Part shown: positions 22,310 to 33,435 of the stretch, in pieces
Numbering within the stretch: the first letter of the stretch is position 1
Layout of the letters: every line of letters starts with the position of its first letter
Source: Mesodorylaimus sp. YZB2_4
Lineage: Eukaryota; Nematoda; Enoplea; Dorylaimida; Dorylaimidae
Direction: 5' to 3'
Assembly: GCA_030248295.1 (NCBI GenBank)
Contig: JASANH010000872.1
Coordinates: 1-64,000 of the forward strand
DNA length: 64,000 nucleotides
Translations under genes and position numbers: made by a program
Notes under the pieces: generated by a model
The model's database searches: none
Seen by the model: the letters and a program-made list of their open reading frames with translations, nothing else
What the model was told of the DNA's origin: nothing

Positions 22310-22547
22310 CAGTAAAGTGGTCACCACGTTTCAAGACAAAATGCGTCAGCTTGATGCCACTGAAATACCGGTCGGCGTACAGTTTATAACCGCAATTAGG
22401 TGGAGGATGGCGGAACATTTTGACCACAGCGGACTGACTCAAATTTAATCCGATCTCGGCAGCTTTATCCTTCTTCACATTCGTTGCCTTTCCTTGATAC
22501 ACCTTGAAATCGTGTAAAAATCCGTCAGGGCTCGCTCTGGCCAACAC

Positions 22548-22603
22548 CTGAATATGAAGAAATATTGGAGTGACTGCACATGATGAAACAGCATATGTCT
22601 CAC
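22548..22603 (-). other. 56-bp intron in the piggyBac gene
   Basis: The minus strand reads gaa|gtgaga ... ttcatattcag|gtgttggcc. Splicing joins FGFE to VLARASPDGF in frame, as the family requires. Introns this short are typical of small-intron invertebrates. Confidence 0.65.
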
Positions 22604-23013
22604 TTCGAACCCAAACCTGATCGGCTTATCTTTCATAAATTGCCCTAATTCATGTCGACCCTTGAAGGCGACCATTTGTTCGTCAATCGATTGTTACTTA
22701 GTCGGGGTCACTTTCAAAAAGCCATCTTGCAAAGCGCCGAAACTGGACGCACTTCCCAGATCCGATCTTCTTCGATCTCTCCAGCTGCACTTTCCGTACA
22801 AACGAAATGCAGATTCCGCATCAAGAACCGAAATCGATCTTGCGACATTGCATCCGTCATCGACCGACTGGCCATCAAGCGTCCAGGCAGGTTGGGTTTT
22901 TTCGATGTAACTTTAGGGATCACCTTCTTCTGCCTTCCACGAGTTCTACTACTGACCGACGTACTTCTTGAACTGACCGATGGGCTCCTTGAATAGTAGC
23001 ATTGCAGCCTGGC

Positions 23014-24105
23014 ATGGTGCAAGAAGAGACGGGTGGCATTAAGGAACCACAAAAACAAAAGGGCGAACCAAAAGCAGCATCCAAACCGCGTTTCACAAAG
23101 CGAAAAGCTACTCGTATTGACAGTGTTGAACCACCTGCTAAGAAAGGAAGGATGGCTGTGGAAGGCAGTCTGATTGCACCGAAGACGACAAGCGCAAAAA
23201 TAAAACTGGATTCCATGCCTATTCGAAGAACAAAATGTAAAGAAAACGAAGGAATGCCTGATAGTGCAGTAGGCACATCGAGAGAATACGTAGAATTTAT
23301 GCAGCTCGCAAGCATTTCGCGAACTCCTGGCCTGTGCAATCCTGGTGGCGTGGTTTGCTATTCCAATGTAGCGTTGCACGCTCTCATGTCGTTACATAGC
23401 TTTCGCAAAGTGTGCAATAACTTGCAAACCATGCAAGGGAAACCGTTCCAAAAGGAGCTGGTTATATTTTGGAGACAATACGAAGCTCAGGAAATGCAAT
23501 AGCAGACAGCTGCGATGTCGACCAAAAACATACGCACTGCGCTTTCTGCCAAGGGCAGGTTCGCATTCAATGACGGAGATGGCCAACAATGTGCACGGGA
23601 ATTTATACAGGCAGTGATCCAAAAAGCGAAAGTGCTGGACTTGTTCAAAGTGCACTGGCTATAAAAGTTTTTGTCAGCATGGCACGTGCGGTAAACAATG
23701 GACGAGCAGAGACTTGAATATCACGCCATACTTGTCTGTGGGGCCATTAAGAGATCATAGTATCGAGGAGATGATGGGATTCAGACCCGAGAAAGAGAAG
23801 GTATGCCCGAACTCCTCGCGCACAGGGATATGAAAAAGGCAATCGAAATAGTGTCGATTCCTGACGAATTCTTACTGTGTTTATTTCGACACAACAGCGA
23901 GACAGCCAACTTGGCTCTAGTGAAGGAGTTCGATCCAGACCTGATAACAATATTCGGGAAAACGTATCGAGTAGTTGCCGCAATTGAGCACATCGGCTTC
24001 GAACCGACGTCTGGTCACTATATTGTTTATGCAAGACGTGGAAACTTATGGTGGCTGTGCAATGACAGCCGAGTCAGTGAAGACACAATACCAAAACTTT
24101 TTTGA
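23014..24105 (+). pseudogene. ubiquitin-specific protease (USP/UCH, C19)-like protein, decayed
   Basis: USPs cleave ubiquitin from proteins. The N-terminus is basic with a bipartite nuclear-signal-like stretch (KRKATRIDSVEPPAKKGR). The Cys box follows as GLCNPGGVVCYSNVALHALM (about 23325-23385), then a QQ-type box GQQCAREFIQAVI (about 23580), a Cys-containing zinc-ribbon-like part in another frame (CQHGTCGKQW, about 23680), and the His box SGHYIVYARRGNLWWLCNDS (about 24010-24070). The order and roughly 365-codon length fit a minimal USP core. The Cys box has one residue more than the usual spacing between Asn and Cys. The main frame carries a TAG at 23500 and a TAA near 23662, and the middle part is frameshifted, so it is not functional as read. 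It lies directly upstream of a Helitron on the same strand and head to head with piggyBac. It may be Helitron cargo or an independent gene. Confidence 0.7.
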
Positions 24106-25084
24106 TGTTGGAAAGGTTGAAAACGCCACGCCCTGCTGTGTGTATCAGCACCTTGGATGAAGGCCATGTCGTACGGTACTGTATGTGCGAGAGTAAGAAT
24201 TCACAAAGTGTAAAGGAGGCTCGAAATACGACAGCTTAGTCCGCAAAAACTAAAAAGCGAAAAAAGAGCTTGTGACACGGACTCGCTGTAAATATGTGAC
24301 TGATGTGAATGATGTCAGCAAAGTGAGGTATCTTCTGTACCTCCCCGTCCTGTTTGCAGTAATTTCCCTGAGTTCAAGGGCGGGTGCTCAGCCATGACTA
24401 CCACCTCCACGTGGTGCTGAGCGGGCGGCTGAGAGTAGTCACTCTAGATCAAGGAATCGTCGTCCATGTACACAAAGGTAAGTTTGATTTGAGTCTTTGT
24501 AGTCCCGTTTGTGCAAAGCCTCCATTCCGGCTTAAGGTGTTCGCTCGTGGTCGATTCGAATCACTGGCCGAGATACGAATGCAATGATGGCACAAAGAAA
24601 ATTTCTCATTAAATTTGCTGCCAAATTTTTGAAGGACTTCAGCTTTGTGTTGCAAAAGTGAATAGCTTTTCCGGTCTAGAACTTCTGTTGAGAAAAGCAC
24701 TGCTGCTGTAACAGTATTCTGTATGCTCATAATTCCGTGGGTGAAGAAGTGTGCCGCAACCGTAGACGTGCAAATAAAGTTCTCTCCGTACAATAGATTT
24801 TCGCAAAGATGTAGTCGAAAAGGCGAAAAACGATATTATCATATCCAAAAAAGTCTGCTTATCGCAGACTACAAAAACTTTTCGACCAGCCACCGCATTC
24901 CAATACATGATAGCTTAGGGTGGCTAGTCTAACTCTGCGACAATTTCTCGGTGAGTGTTCGTAAACTCTTCATGAAAATAAAAGGTTTCAATGCACACTA
25001 GCAACTGCAAACTGTCGAACATTGCTTTAAATGCAATTTTGTCGGTGATGGTGTCGCATTAGTGCGGATTATATCGATTTTTTT
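24106..25084. other. spacer between the USP-like gene and the Helitron
   Basis: No gene is recognised. A Lys/Arg-rich stretch follows the His box (24230-24300). Just before 25090 a polypyrimidine tract ends in ttttttttgcag, a good splice-acceptor shape for the first Helitron frame. Minus-strand frames at 24449-24908 have no motif. Confidence 0.35.
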
Positions 25085-25439
25085 TTGCAGCAAGTAGTCA
25101 TAGATGGTGGGCGGGAGGTTGAAGCGTATTCTGGAGTAACCATGAGCTTGGGAGGAACAGTAAGTGAAGGGGGTGCGGATGGAGTCGACAAGTGTGAAGG
25201 GGGGAGAATAATTTCAGATGTGGCAAAGGCGGAAATCAACGAACATTTGGACGAGGTTGTCGACATTGTGGTTGCAGGTAGCACGTTGGACGAGTGAGGC
25301 ATGTCACAAGTTGGTGAAGGAGACAAGAAGCGTAGGGAAGTGTTGCGTTCACGAGCACGCTTAGCCATTGAGTCAATGAAAATACGACGTACTAAACAAA
25401 GTTTTTTTCAGGCTCGTTGATGGGCAGTTAACAAAAACC

Positions 25440-27214
25440 ATGGCGAAATATAGCATAAAATTTGGACGACGTCGATCACTTGGACGAGGAAACAGGGATT
25501 CGAGCTTGCCTGGGGGATTTAGAGAGGATTTTGGTATGAAGCAGTGGACAAGCGTTCGCAGTGAATCTGCAGACGTCGAAGATGGCAATTATAGTGGTAG
25601 CACGTGTCGTAATGTCGAAGCGGCTGACGAAAGCTTTATGGATCGCGTGTTTGTCGATGGACGCCGAAATCAGGACGTGATCAGTGCACCGTGGGGATGG
25701 CCGAAGTTAAGTAGTTTAAGCCAGCGGCGAAAACGGCATTTTTGTTGTCGGTTTGCTAGATTTCGTCGATAGGGCTGCGCGCATTGGACTAGTCGATTTA
25801 TGAATGAGAAGAAGCAGCGAAAGTCAAGAAATAGGACGAAGGAAATTCAGGTCGAAGATGTGTGGGATAGTTGTGCTGTTCAACGGTCATCCGTCGACGT
25901 GTTCAACAACCCTATTTATTATCAAGGGTCGAAGGCATTAATGAATGCAGGGATCGTTGAAAGGAGAAACGAGTTCGTAGCGAAGGCTTGGCGAATGAGC
26001 AGAAAAAAGAGGAGCCTATCGAATACGAAGATTTAAAGGCTGTAATTCACAAGAATTGGAATTGGCGAGCAGAGAAGGCGAGCAAATTAAAGACGCTTAG
26101 TTTATTGGTCAAGGAAGAGGCGATGGTTATTTTGCAAAGATTTGTCGAAGTCGATGCAGGTCGGATATCGGTGCTAAATGATACTTGTGGTGATGGGAGG
26201 CATAGCAGCGAATGCCAGCCGTATTTTATGGACTTTGATTAGAGGCAACGTGTGGGCAAAGTGGACGGCGAACAATTGATGATTGCTCGTGACGCCGAAT
26301 ACCGACAATTGGGTTTTTCAGATAGCTTTATCGAGCGAGGTCATATTACTTATCGCTCTCGTGGCCCTGCCAATGGATTGGATATCTTATGGAAATTGCG
26401 TGATCCTTCCGAATGGGATGATTCGTCAAGGATTAACAATGTGTGGATGCGAGCCGATATTGATCAAAGCATATTGGACGCGGAATAGGCTGTGCGGCAC
26501 GAGAGCAAGGATATGAAAATTGGAGGCGAGGATTTCTGGCCATGCGATAAGGATATTTGCAGATTGCCACTGGAATTTGCTTATCGATTAGTGCGATTGT
26601 TGCTTGACATTTTCAAGGCGCGAAATATGAGGGAATTTATGGCAAATGGCCGTCTTGGGTATCGCGATCACATGCGTCATGTCAAAGTGAAGGAGCAAGT
26701 GAAAGAGGATTCAGGTAATGTGGAAAATGGTAATGATGGCGATTTTGTTGTTGGTGTCAGTACTGAGGTCATAGGCAATTCCTTGTCTGCTCTGGAACAG
26801 GAGGGGATATATGAGTATAGTACGAGCGAATTTTGTTGTGATGAAAGCGTATTGGCTGAGTCAAACTTGTCGATGGATTGTGATGAACAGTTGGCTGACA
26901 AAGGTGGGCGTAACTTAGAGTTCAAGCATGGGAATTCATTGGCATGTTTGATGGATGACGATGGAGGCAAATCATGCGGGGATGAATTGTTGTTTTCACG
27001 AAGGCTGGGAGTACATTTTGCTGTTGTGAGGCGTATCGGCGAGTTGTTATGTGATTTGTCAAAGCTAGATGGGCTACTAGCATTTATTGATAAGGCTTTT
27101 GCGGATGGCGATGTACAGGAATGTGTTATGGCTAGTTATACTGTACGTGTGCATTTCACGCTCGTTCGCCAAAATTATCGTTTTCGAATGTATTTGCTCG
27201 GGCAGCGTTGTTAA
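25440..27214 (+). pseudogene. Helitron replicase, N-terminal region
   Basis: The sequence is open in frame from 25440 to 26036 except for a TAG at 25770, shifts frame near 26000, and then stays in one frame to 27214 except for TAG codons at 26240 and 26486. It is rich in Lys/Arg at first (KKQRKSRNRTKE) and acidic later (CDEQLADKGG). An earlier frame (25085-25437) ends in KIRRTKQSFFQAR, which resembles the tandem basic motifs at the start of many Helitron proteins. No enzymatic domain is expected or seen. It presumably supports DNA binding or nuclear import, which is inference from position. Confidence 0.6.
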
Positions 27215-28176
27215 TTTGTGATAACGCGGTTGCAAGTGCTCGACGTTTTATGGATAAGTTTCTGTATGATCTATGTGGATGCCATCTGGAATCTTCCGAT
27301 CAGCCATTGACAGTCAAGCCTTTGTTTGAAGAGTCGGTCTTTGCCCTAATGAATTTTTCTATTTCAGAAAGCAGGATGCGAGAAATGGCGAGACAGCTGA
27401 TAAGCAGCACAATTGATATGCCTGAACCGAGTATCGCGGGGTTTGTAGCAGGAATCGAAGGAGAGGTTGGTGAGGTGAAATTTCCAAATGCTGATTTTTG
27501 TAAAAGTAAGGCTGTGAGAAAGTTGAAGATGTCTATTCGAGAGAAGCCAGTGTTTGCTTGCGGGTGCTGTAGAAAAAATTTTTATCGTAATTATGTGGAA
27601 CTGATGGATTACGACGAGCAGGGGACTTGCATAGAAGTAAGACCAGCTGTGTGCACGAAGAAGCTTAAGCCGATTTACAATGATATCGCTGCTTAGGCTG
27701 CCATGATATGTGCCATAGATGGTTTTCGAGATATGCATGGTGGAAAAGACGGGAAGCTGTGGTTTTGTTACAACTGTGTGCAGTCGTTAAGAGCTAATAA
27801 GCTACCAGCCGTATCTACATTGAATGGCGTCTATTATGACATGGTCCCTGATGAGCTGGCTAGAGTGCACGAATTAGACAGGGTTTTTGTGTGTGCAGCT
27901 AAATGTTTTCAGACGATTATGAGGCTTGGGAGTGTGAAGTCAAACTTGCCTGCAAGAGAGAGAGTGCCAGGGCATAAGGGGCAAGTAGTTTATTTCCCAT
28001 TGCCAGTTTGGAAAACTGTCGAGTGTGTCGAGGGAAATTTGAAGTTATATGGGAATAAGAAGTGTCAAATTTCAGTTTATGGCCAACCGACGAAGAATGA
28101 TATGGAAACGATTTGTCGATTTCGACCACGTCAAGGATGCACTGCACTATCTGGGTCAGGTAAATCCGTTGTTTGA
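27208..28176 (+). pseudogene. Helitron replicase, DUF6570-like Cys-rich region
   Basis: After a frameshift near 27205 one frame runs from 27208 to 28176 with a single TAG at 27694. A CGCCRKNFYRN pair is followed by LWFCYNCVQSLRANKLPA, then NGVYYDMVPDELARVHELDR and GHKGQVVYFPLPV. This matches the order of DUF6570, a region found upstream of the Rep domain in many animal Helitrons and thought to be zinc-binding. In a shifted frame the end reads VKDALHYLGQVNPLFECI, matching the 'xAL.xLxxxNxLY' link that precedes Helitron_like_N. Another frameshift and a TAA at 28188 follow. Confidence 0.65.
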
Positions 28177-28198
28177 ATGCATCAGGTAACAAGAGCCA

Positions 28199-28508
28199 GT
28201 GGCAGTTGATACGACTAATGCGGAAGTGGATGCGGAGTTTTTGTCCAGAGTTGAGGATTGTAGAAATTTTGCGCGGGAGTATGTGGACATGTATATGGAG
28301 GATAGTGACAAGGATGATGAATTTATGGCAGGAGGAATGTTCAGTGATAGGTATAATGGTGATGTTGGCGATGGACAGTGCAGTAGTAAGGCTGTTGTGT
28401 GAATGGAATATACAGCGGACGATGGCATGTTAGGTGATGCGTTTATGAAGGGCTGATCGGGAGTCCATGTTGCACAGAATGAACTTGGCTTAGAAAGAAG
28501 TTTGGGTA
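28199..28508 (+). pseudogene. Helitron replicase, acidic linker
   Basis: The frame VDTTNAEVDAEFLSRVEDC runs on through an acidic stretch (YMEDSDKDDEF) to a TGA at 28400 and continues in phase after it. It links the DUF6570-like region to the Rep domain. No motif is seen. Confidence 0.45.
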
Positions 28509-29886
28509 TTGCCATATACTGTACAATCCATATCAACCGATTTGCCATCGCAGGATGACTTAGAACTGTACATACAGGAAAGAGTGAGTGGTAAGTTTTT
28601 GGATCCGAAGAAGGAGCAGAGGATTGAAGAGATGTGTTTTCCTCATCACTTTCCAACAGGCCGGTTCGCGGTTAACTATAAGCGAGATGTGAAGCTGTCG
28701 TTTTCGGAATATGTGAAGGCTAAACTGTACTGTGTCGAGCCGAGGTGGCGTCGCGATCCGCAGTATATTTTTTAATTGTTACACAGCTATAGAAGAAGAG
28801 CAATAGCATCCGGTATTTGCGAATTGATGCTATGCACTTAAGAGTTGCAGTCGAAGAGTGTGAAAGATATTCTTGATTTGGTAGCTCCTAGCAGTCGTGA
28901 ATTCGAGTGTTCCTTGAAAACAGTTTTCGCCCAGTGAAGAGGGGGTGCAGAATATTGGGCTGCGAGGAGAAAAGATTTGAAAGCCATGGTGAGGGAGTTG
29001 GGTTCGCCTACTTGGTTCGTGACATTATCAGCTGCAGAGTATGAGTGGGAAAATATCAAAGATTTGTTTGTGACAATGAATGGTGATCTGGTAGGCGTGG
29101 AAAACATGCGAGCGGGCGAACGGTGTGTCATGGATGCTGTGTATACGGCCAAGCATTTCAATAGACGATTTCTTAGTTCTTTCAGTAATGTCATCCATGC
29201 ACATGGTTGTCTGGGTAGAGGGTGCGCTAGAAGTGGGTGTCACCTCAGAAGAAGAAATTTTGGATTTGATACAGAAATATGTGACGTGTAGGCTTCCGAA
29301 CAAATCAGATCACCCTGTATTGTATGACTTGGTGCTTAGACATCAATGGCATACGTGTAATCGGTACTGCAGGAAATTTAGAAAAGGATTGCACGGGTCT
29401 TATTGTAAGTGCAGGTTTGATTTCCCGCGAGCACCAATGACTGATGCCATATTGAGAGATCCTGTGCAGTGTTGCCGAAGAAAAGCGAATGGCATAGGTG
29501 CGAGTAGGTTACACGAGTTGCCACGTAGTAATCGAGAAATCACAATAAACGATTATTCTGAGGCCATGTCACTCTTGTGGCAGTCTAATATCGATGTGCA
29601 ATTTTGCGGCGATAAAAGTGAAGCCATTATTACTTATATCGTGTCGTATTTGACCAAGGGCGAGTCAGCAGCTTTGGACGAAGTGTTTAATGATATTGGG
29701 AAACATAAGTCGGTTTGGGGGCAGTTATTTAGTTTTGCAAGCAGATGCTTATCGATGCGAGAGTGCGGTTTATATGAGGCAATCGATATATTGAGTGGGG
29801 TATCTTTGTTCGGCAAGTTGATTTCAGAAAAGATACTGAGAAACAAGAGTAAGACAAGAGTAAGTCGAAACGGGCTGGAGGTTTGA
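28509..29886 (+). pseudogene. Helitron replicase, Rep (HUH endonuclease) domain
   Basis: This nicks and joins single strands during rolling-circle transposition. The first frame (28509-28775) has FPHHFPTGRFAVNYKRDVKL and a WRRDPQYIF ending. After stops the same frame resumes with ELGSPTWFVTLSAAEYEW (28990-29045) and reaches the metal-binding HUH motif as HAH at 29196-29204. A frameshift directly after it moves into VVWVEGALE and the 29125-29886 frame, which holds HQWHTCNRYCRK, CRFDFPRAP, WQSNIDVQFCG and YIVSYLTKGES. The last is the segment that carries the nicking tyrosines, with one of the two usual Tyr positions uncertain. A TAA at 28773 and the HUH frameshift make the copy inactive. Confidence 0.75.
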
Positions 29887-30283
29887 GTGTGAGAATAAGG
29901 CCAGGAAATGGAGGTCAGGGAGTCCAGGTTCTGGATGTGCTGATTATTTTTGGTCACCCATACAGTTGAAATTTCGCGAAGTCGCTAAAAAGCAGGGAAG
30001 GCCAGCGACTCCAATGGAGATAAATGGCTTTTATAGGCTTTATCGTTCCAACAAGCTTTCAAGCTAGGCAGTATCAGGAACGTTCGACAAGGTCAGGAGG
30101 GGGATCAGCTGCCAAAACCCAGTCTTATTATTGTGTTTTGTTGTTTTCCAAAAAGAGGATCGAAAGTATAGCGAAAATTTTAACCAGAAATCACTAGATT
30201 GGTCACCGACCCTGTTTTGGACGCGAGCTGAGGTCTGCAGAAGTGTGACCACGGCAGTTGGCTTCATCATCCTTTCTTATCAG

Positions 30284-30395
30284 GGTTCCCACGAACCCTG
30301 AATGCCCTAAAAAACCCTGATTTTCAGCCCTCACCCTGAAAACCCTGAATTTCTGTATACTCTGCCCAAAAAACCGAAAAAACCTTAATTTGCGT
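30284..30395. repeat. cluster of AACCCTGA motifs
   Basis: Variants of aaccctga occur repeatedly (gaaccctgaatgcc, aaaaaccctgatttt, caccctgaaaaccctgaat) at irregular spacing over about 100 bp. It looks like a decayed minisatellite. Confidence 0.5.
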
Positions 30396-32900
30396 GCGCT
30401 ATCGGGACCAGCGTCGGTCTTTCTAGTCCGAGTTTTGAACTTAGAAGGTAGCGTCGTACGTCGTCCGCGTGAAATATTTATCATCGGTACCAAAATTTCT
30501 AAAATTTTGGCTTATCAGGGACCTTAAAAGAGCCTTATTTTCAATTTTTAAAAGTCCGTGGGAGCCGTATTTTATTCTTCCAGAATGTTAAAGAAGCGGG
30601 GCAAGGCGGCCGTCATGTTGGCCGAGAAAAACGTTGGACCCGAACAACGTCTACCATGAGAAGGCGAACCCATCGGCTTTGTCCCCGAGTGGGTGCCAAC
30701 TCGAACGAAGCCCAATGAACACGTGACAAGACCTGAAGCGATCGACTGGCTTCATCACGTTTATGAAGGAAAGTTATAGTGGCAGTCACGTTTTTTGGTT
30801 GGTTTTTTGGAGCTAACGTGGGTTTTTGTTCGGGCTAAAACGATTTCGCAGTTTCGTGATTTTGGTGAAGAGTTATCTCGTAAATCTGCTCATTCGGGAC
30901 CTTTCCCTCCTCAATTAGCATATTCTGATCAGTCCCAAGTGAGAATTAGGGACCCGGAGCAACCGCAGCCTTCTGCCGCTGCCTTATTTTATTTGGCCCC
31001 TTACCAGGGTGGCATGCGCAGCTGCTACCGAAAGCAAGCGATCGAAAAATGGGACTGTGGAGACTCAGAATCCCATCGCCTAGGCATTCAGGCCTTGGAT
31101 TCTGTGATGGACTAAATGGTAAAAACGGTGCAATACATGCCCTGCAGGGTTGTGCGCCAATCACTACTTCTCCAGCAAAAATAAGCTGCAGGGCAAGTGG
31201 CGGTCATTGCGCCAGTACTAAAGAGTCACCATCATTCAGAGGCGTCTCCGGTTTCACGACTGTCATGATGTACGATCAATCCTCTACGCTCACGGAACGC
31301 GTTATCAGGCTGACATCACAGAGATCAGTGCCAGTGCTGGAATAAGGCTCACGCTGTCAATCACTATCACTGCTCTGTCGGTCAGTTTTTATCGCCTTCA
31401 TCGTTTTTATCGATTTCGGATGGGGACTCTTGGATTGTCAGGCCCCCCCCCTCTAGGTACAAGCCAGCGGCCCAACATCTTGTATAGCCCAAGCCTGGTG
31501 GAAAGGATGATCCTGCAGAGTGTCGATTTTGGGTTCTATGGCTTGGTGGTTCACCTTTTTTCGAAACCAAGCCCCAAAAAACCACTTTTCTACTTGGGGT
31601 CAGCATGAGCACGTGGTCGATCGTGCCCGCGTTTTTAAAGCCACTGCGATGTCCGTTGGTTTTGAATCGACGGATCCTGGTGTTTCAAAACTGTACCCAA
31701 CGGCCCCAGCTAGTCTGATTCGACATGTCAGTCTGACTGTGACCGACCTTAGGAATCGTCTGTCAGCAAATGACATCGAGCTATGACCTGATCTCTTGTC
31801 GACTCGCAGTCAGAGATTAGCTCCTAATCTTGGAAGTTTGAAAGCTCGGTCAGTCAGAATCTGTGAAGATGCCTCTTGCTTTTTTTTAGCATGGAGTGGG
31901 CTTGAGTTTTTGGCTGGGCTCCGAGAGTGATTTCTCGCCATAAAACAGGTATTTCCTGCGAATTTATTCATAGACCAGTGGGAAGTTATGTCTGCGAGAA
32001 GCCCACGAGAGGAAAAAATTTTGCACTGGTCTGCACCCCACCCCTCACTTGGACGATTAGCGCTCATCCTTGAGCTCTAAATTATAGCATATTCAGCCAA
32101 TTTTTTGGCCCTGCGACACCGAAATCCTGAGTACGTGAAGTGACACTGCGGTTTAATTGGCGGGTGGAGGAAAGTAACACGGCTTGTAAGATTAGTGCCC
32201 TGGTGGAACTAGTCTATCAGCTAGGCTTCCGTTATTCGAAAATTGCAACTCGAAAAAAATGGCCGTTGAGATATGAGCAGGTTGCTTCTCAGACCTCAGG
32301 TTGCGTTTGAAGGAGTCCGGAAACTGAATTGGTAGGTGCAGGCAGATTAGCTCATGCCAGTTTATCACCAGTTTACCAAGCACAGGCCAGCTGTCCAGCC
32401 AGCCAACAGTACTGTATGTAAACAGTCATACACTCACTCACTCACTCGACTCGACCCAAACCTGACCTGGCCTGACCTGTCTCACACGCAATCAGATCAG
32501 GCTTAGGCGACCTGATTGGATCTCTACTCCCTCCCCTTCACCCCTACTCTCTCTCCCCCTCTTCTCCCGCCCAACCCCCCCCCCTCTAACCCAGCCGACC
32601 TTGCCCACACTTGGTGAAGTCCCAGGAGGCCAGGTCTTGGTCGAGCCCACATTCAATTTGATCGCTTTTGCTTCCTTCCCGTTGCGTGGGAGAGGGGAAG
32701 GGTTTAACGTCCTGTCTGGCCCAACAGGCTGTACACACCCCTACCCCCTTGCCCATACTTGGACTTCACACGACTTGTGTGGGGACAAAAGCGAGCGTGG
32801 GCAAATTCCTTGCGAGACAGAGCGTACACTGAACAAATGCCTGTTACCAATGAAGACTGCACAAGGACCAGCACCAACCGTTCAAGGCAGTGACCAAGCA
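30396..32900. other. non-coding stretch, low-complexity parts
   Basis: No gene is recognised. It holds C-runs (31443-31451 and 32575-32584), a (CTCA)n-like patch near 32430 and a pyrimidine-rich section at 32520-32590. Open frames at 30795-31115 and 31049-31345 overlap each other and have no motif. Confidence 0.35.
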
Positions 32901-32945
32901 TGACGGTGTACAGTGCTTGGCTATAGATAAAGAATGACTGTGCAC
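32900..32945 (+). mobile_element. SINE/LINE 3' end, copy 1
   Basis: The string cagtgcttggctatagataa then agaatgac matches 38240-38275 (ggtgcttggctatggataaa then gtatgac). It is probably the 3' tail of a retroposon. The start of this copy is not defined. Confidence 0.4.
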
Positions 32946-33359
32946 TGCATGCATTTTCTCGCCTCGTGCACCACTCCTTGCAAGTGAACTCTCACTAAAC
33001 GCGCAGTCAGTGCAGTCCTCTGGAAGATGGCCCGTGCACACACACAAAAAAAGCCATTACCTAGCCTGCCGGAAGAGTCGCCCGACAACTGCGGCGGGTC
33101 GAGCTGTTTGACGACGACGGACTGATGGCCACTTGCAAAAGAGCGCAAACGATGCTTCACTAAGGGAACCGGGATAACCATTTACCGTCAGGCCCAACGA
33201 CTGGCCTTTTAAGCAATCAGTCTGTATTTTGCGATTTTATTGCCAACATGGCCTTAAACAGAAACCAGTTAGCACAAAAAATAAAACTTAATCGAGCCCG
33301 TACCTTTAAACGCGCAATTCTCTTCCTCGAATCGGGCAATTTTCGTCTGTTGTTCCTAG
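32946..33359. other. non-coding stretch
   Basis: No gene is recognised. The minus-strand frame at 32921-33181 has no motif. Confidence 0.3.
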
Positions 33360-33435
33360 CGTTCGTTTGGGATCACTTTTTCGGGATCGGGACTCGCTCA
33401 ATCCCGGCCGGGATCGGGATTTTCAGAGTGTTATT
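33360..33435 (-). repeat. GATCGGGA-type dispersed repeat, copy 1
   Basis: The block with ttcgggatcgggactcgctc and gccgggatcgggatttt matches, in reverse, 55622-55695 and, more loosely and in the same orientation, 63178-63240. No coding content. Confidence 0.5.

Larger units (their letters stand above)
21808..22997 (-). pseudogene. piggyBac-family transposase (DDE_Tnp_1_7), decayed
   Basis: PiggyBac transposases cut and paste DNA at TTAA sites in the nucleus. In order on the minus strand the copy shows an N-terminal block MSQDRFRFLMRNLHFV; the first catalytic Asp in SIDEQMVAFKGRHELGQFM (about 22690); a 56-bp intron; the second Asp in LYADRYFSGIKLTHFVL (about 22360); a possible 40-bp intron; GATDQTKKIKLKTNGE; and the third Asp in RQYNANMGGVDLTDMFRS (about 21870). 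Removing the 56-bp intron restores continuous family sequence across the junction. Stops and frame changes between about 22110 and 22041, and the lack of a Cys-rich C-terminal finger, mark it as dead. The upstream frame above about 23000 is the antisense of the neighbouring protease-like gene and is not transposase. Confidence 0.8.
25085..30066 (+). mobile_element. Helitron (rolling-circle transposon), decayed, helicase missing
   Basis: Plus-strand frames across about 5 kb give, in order, a charged N-terminal region, a Cys-rich DUF6570-like region, and the Helitron Rep-like N domain (Helitron_like_N). The PIF1-type helicase that should follow is absent. After 29886 only a short piece (about 40 codons, DYFWSPIQLKFREVAKKQGR) remains before the frame stops at 30066, which ends in CTAG (Helitron 3' ends are CTRR). 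I did not identify the 5' TC end or a 3' hairpin with confidence, so both limits are approximate. Details are in the entries for the parts. Confidence 0.75.

Noticed and set aside
22920..23379. Long minus-strand frames over the USP-like region
   Set aside because: Above about 23000 they are antisense of the USP-like frame on the plus strand. Only the part below 23000 matches piggyBac.
26677..27738. Minus-strand ORFs in the Helitron region
   Set aside because: They are shadows of the plus-strand Helitron frames.
30795..31345. Overlapping plus-strand ORFs of about 100 codons
   Set aside because: They overlap in different frames, have no motif and no splice support.
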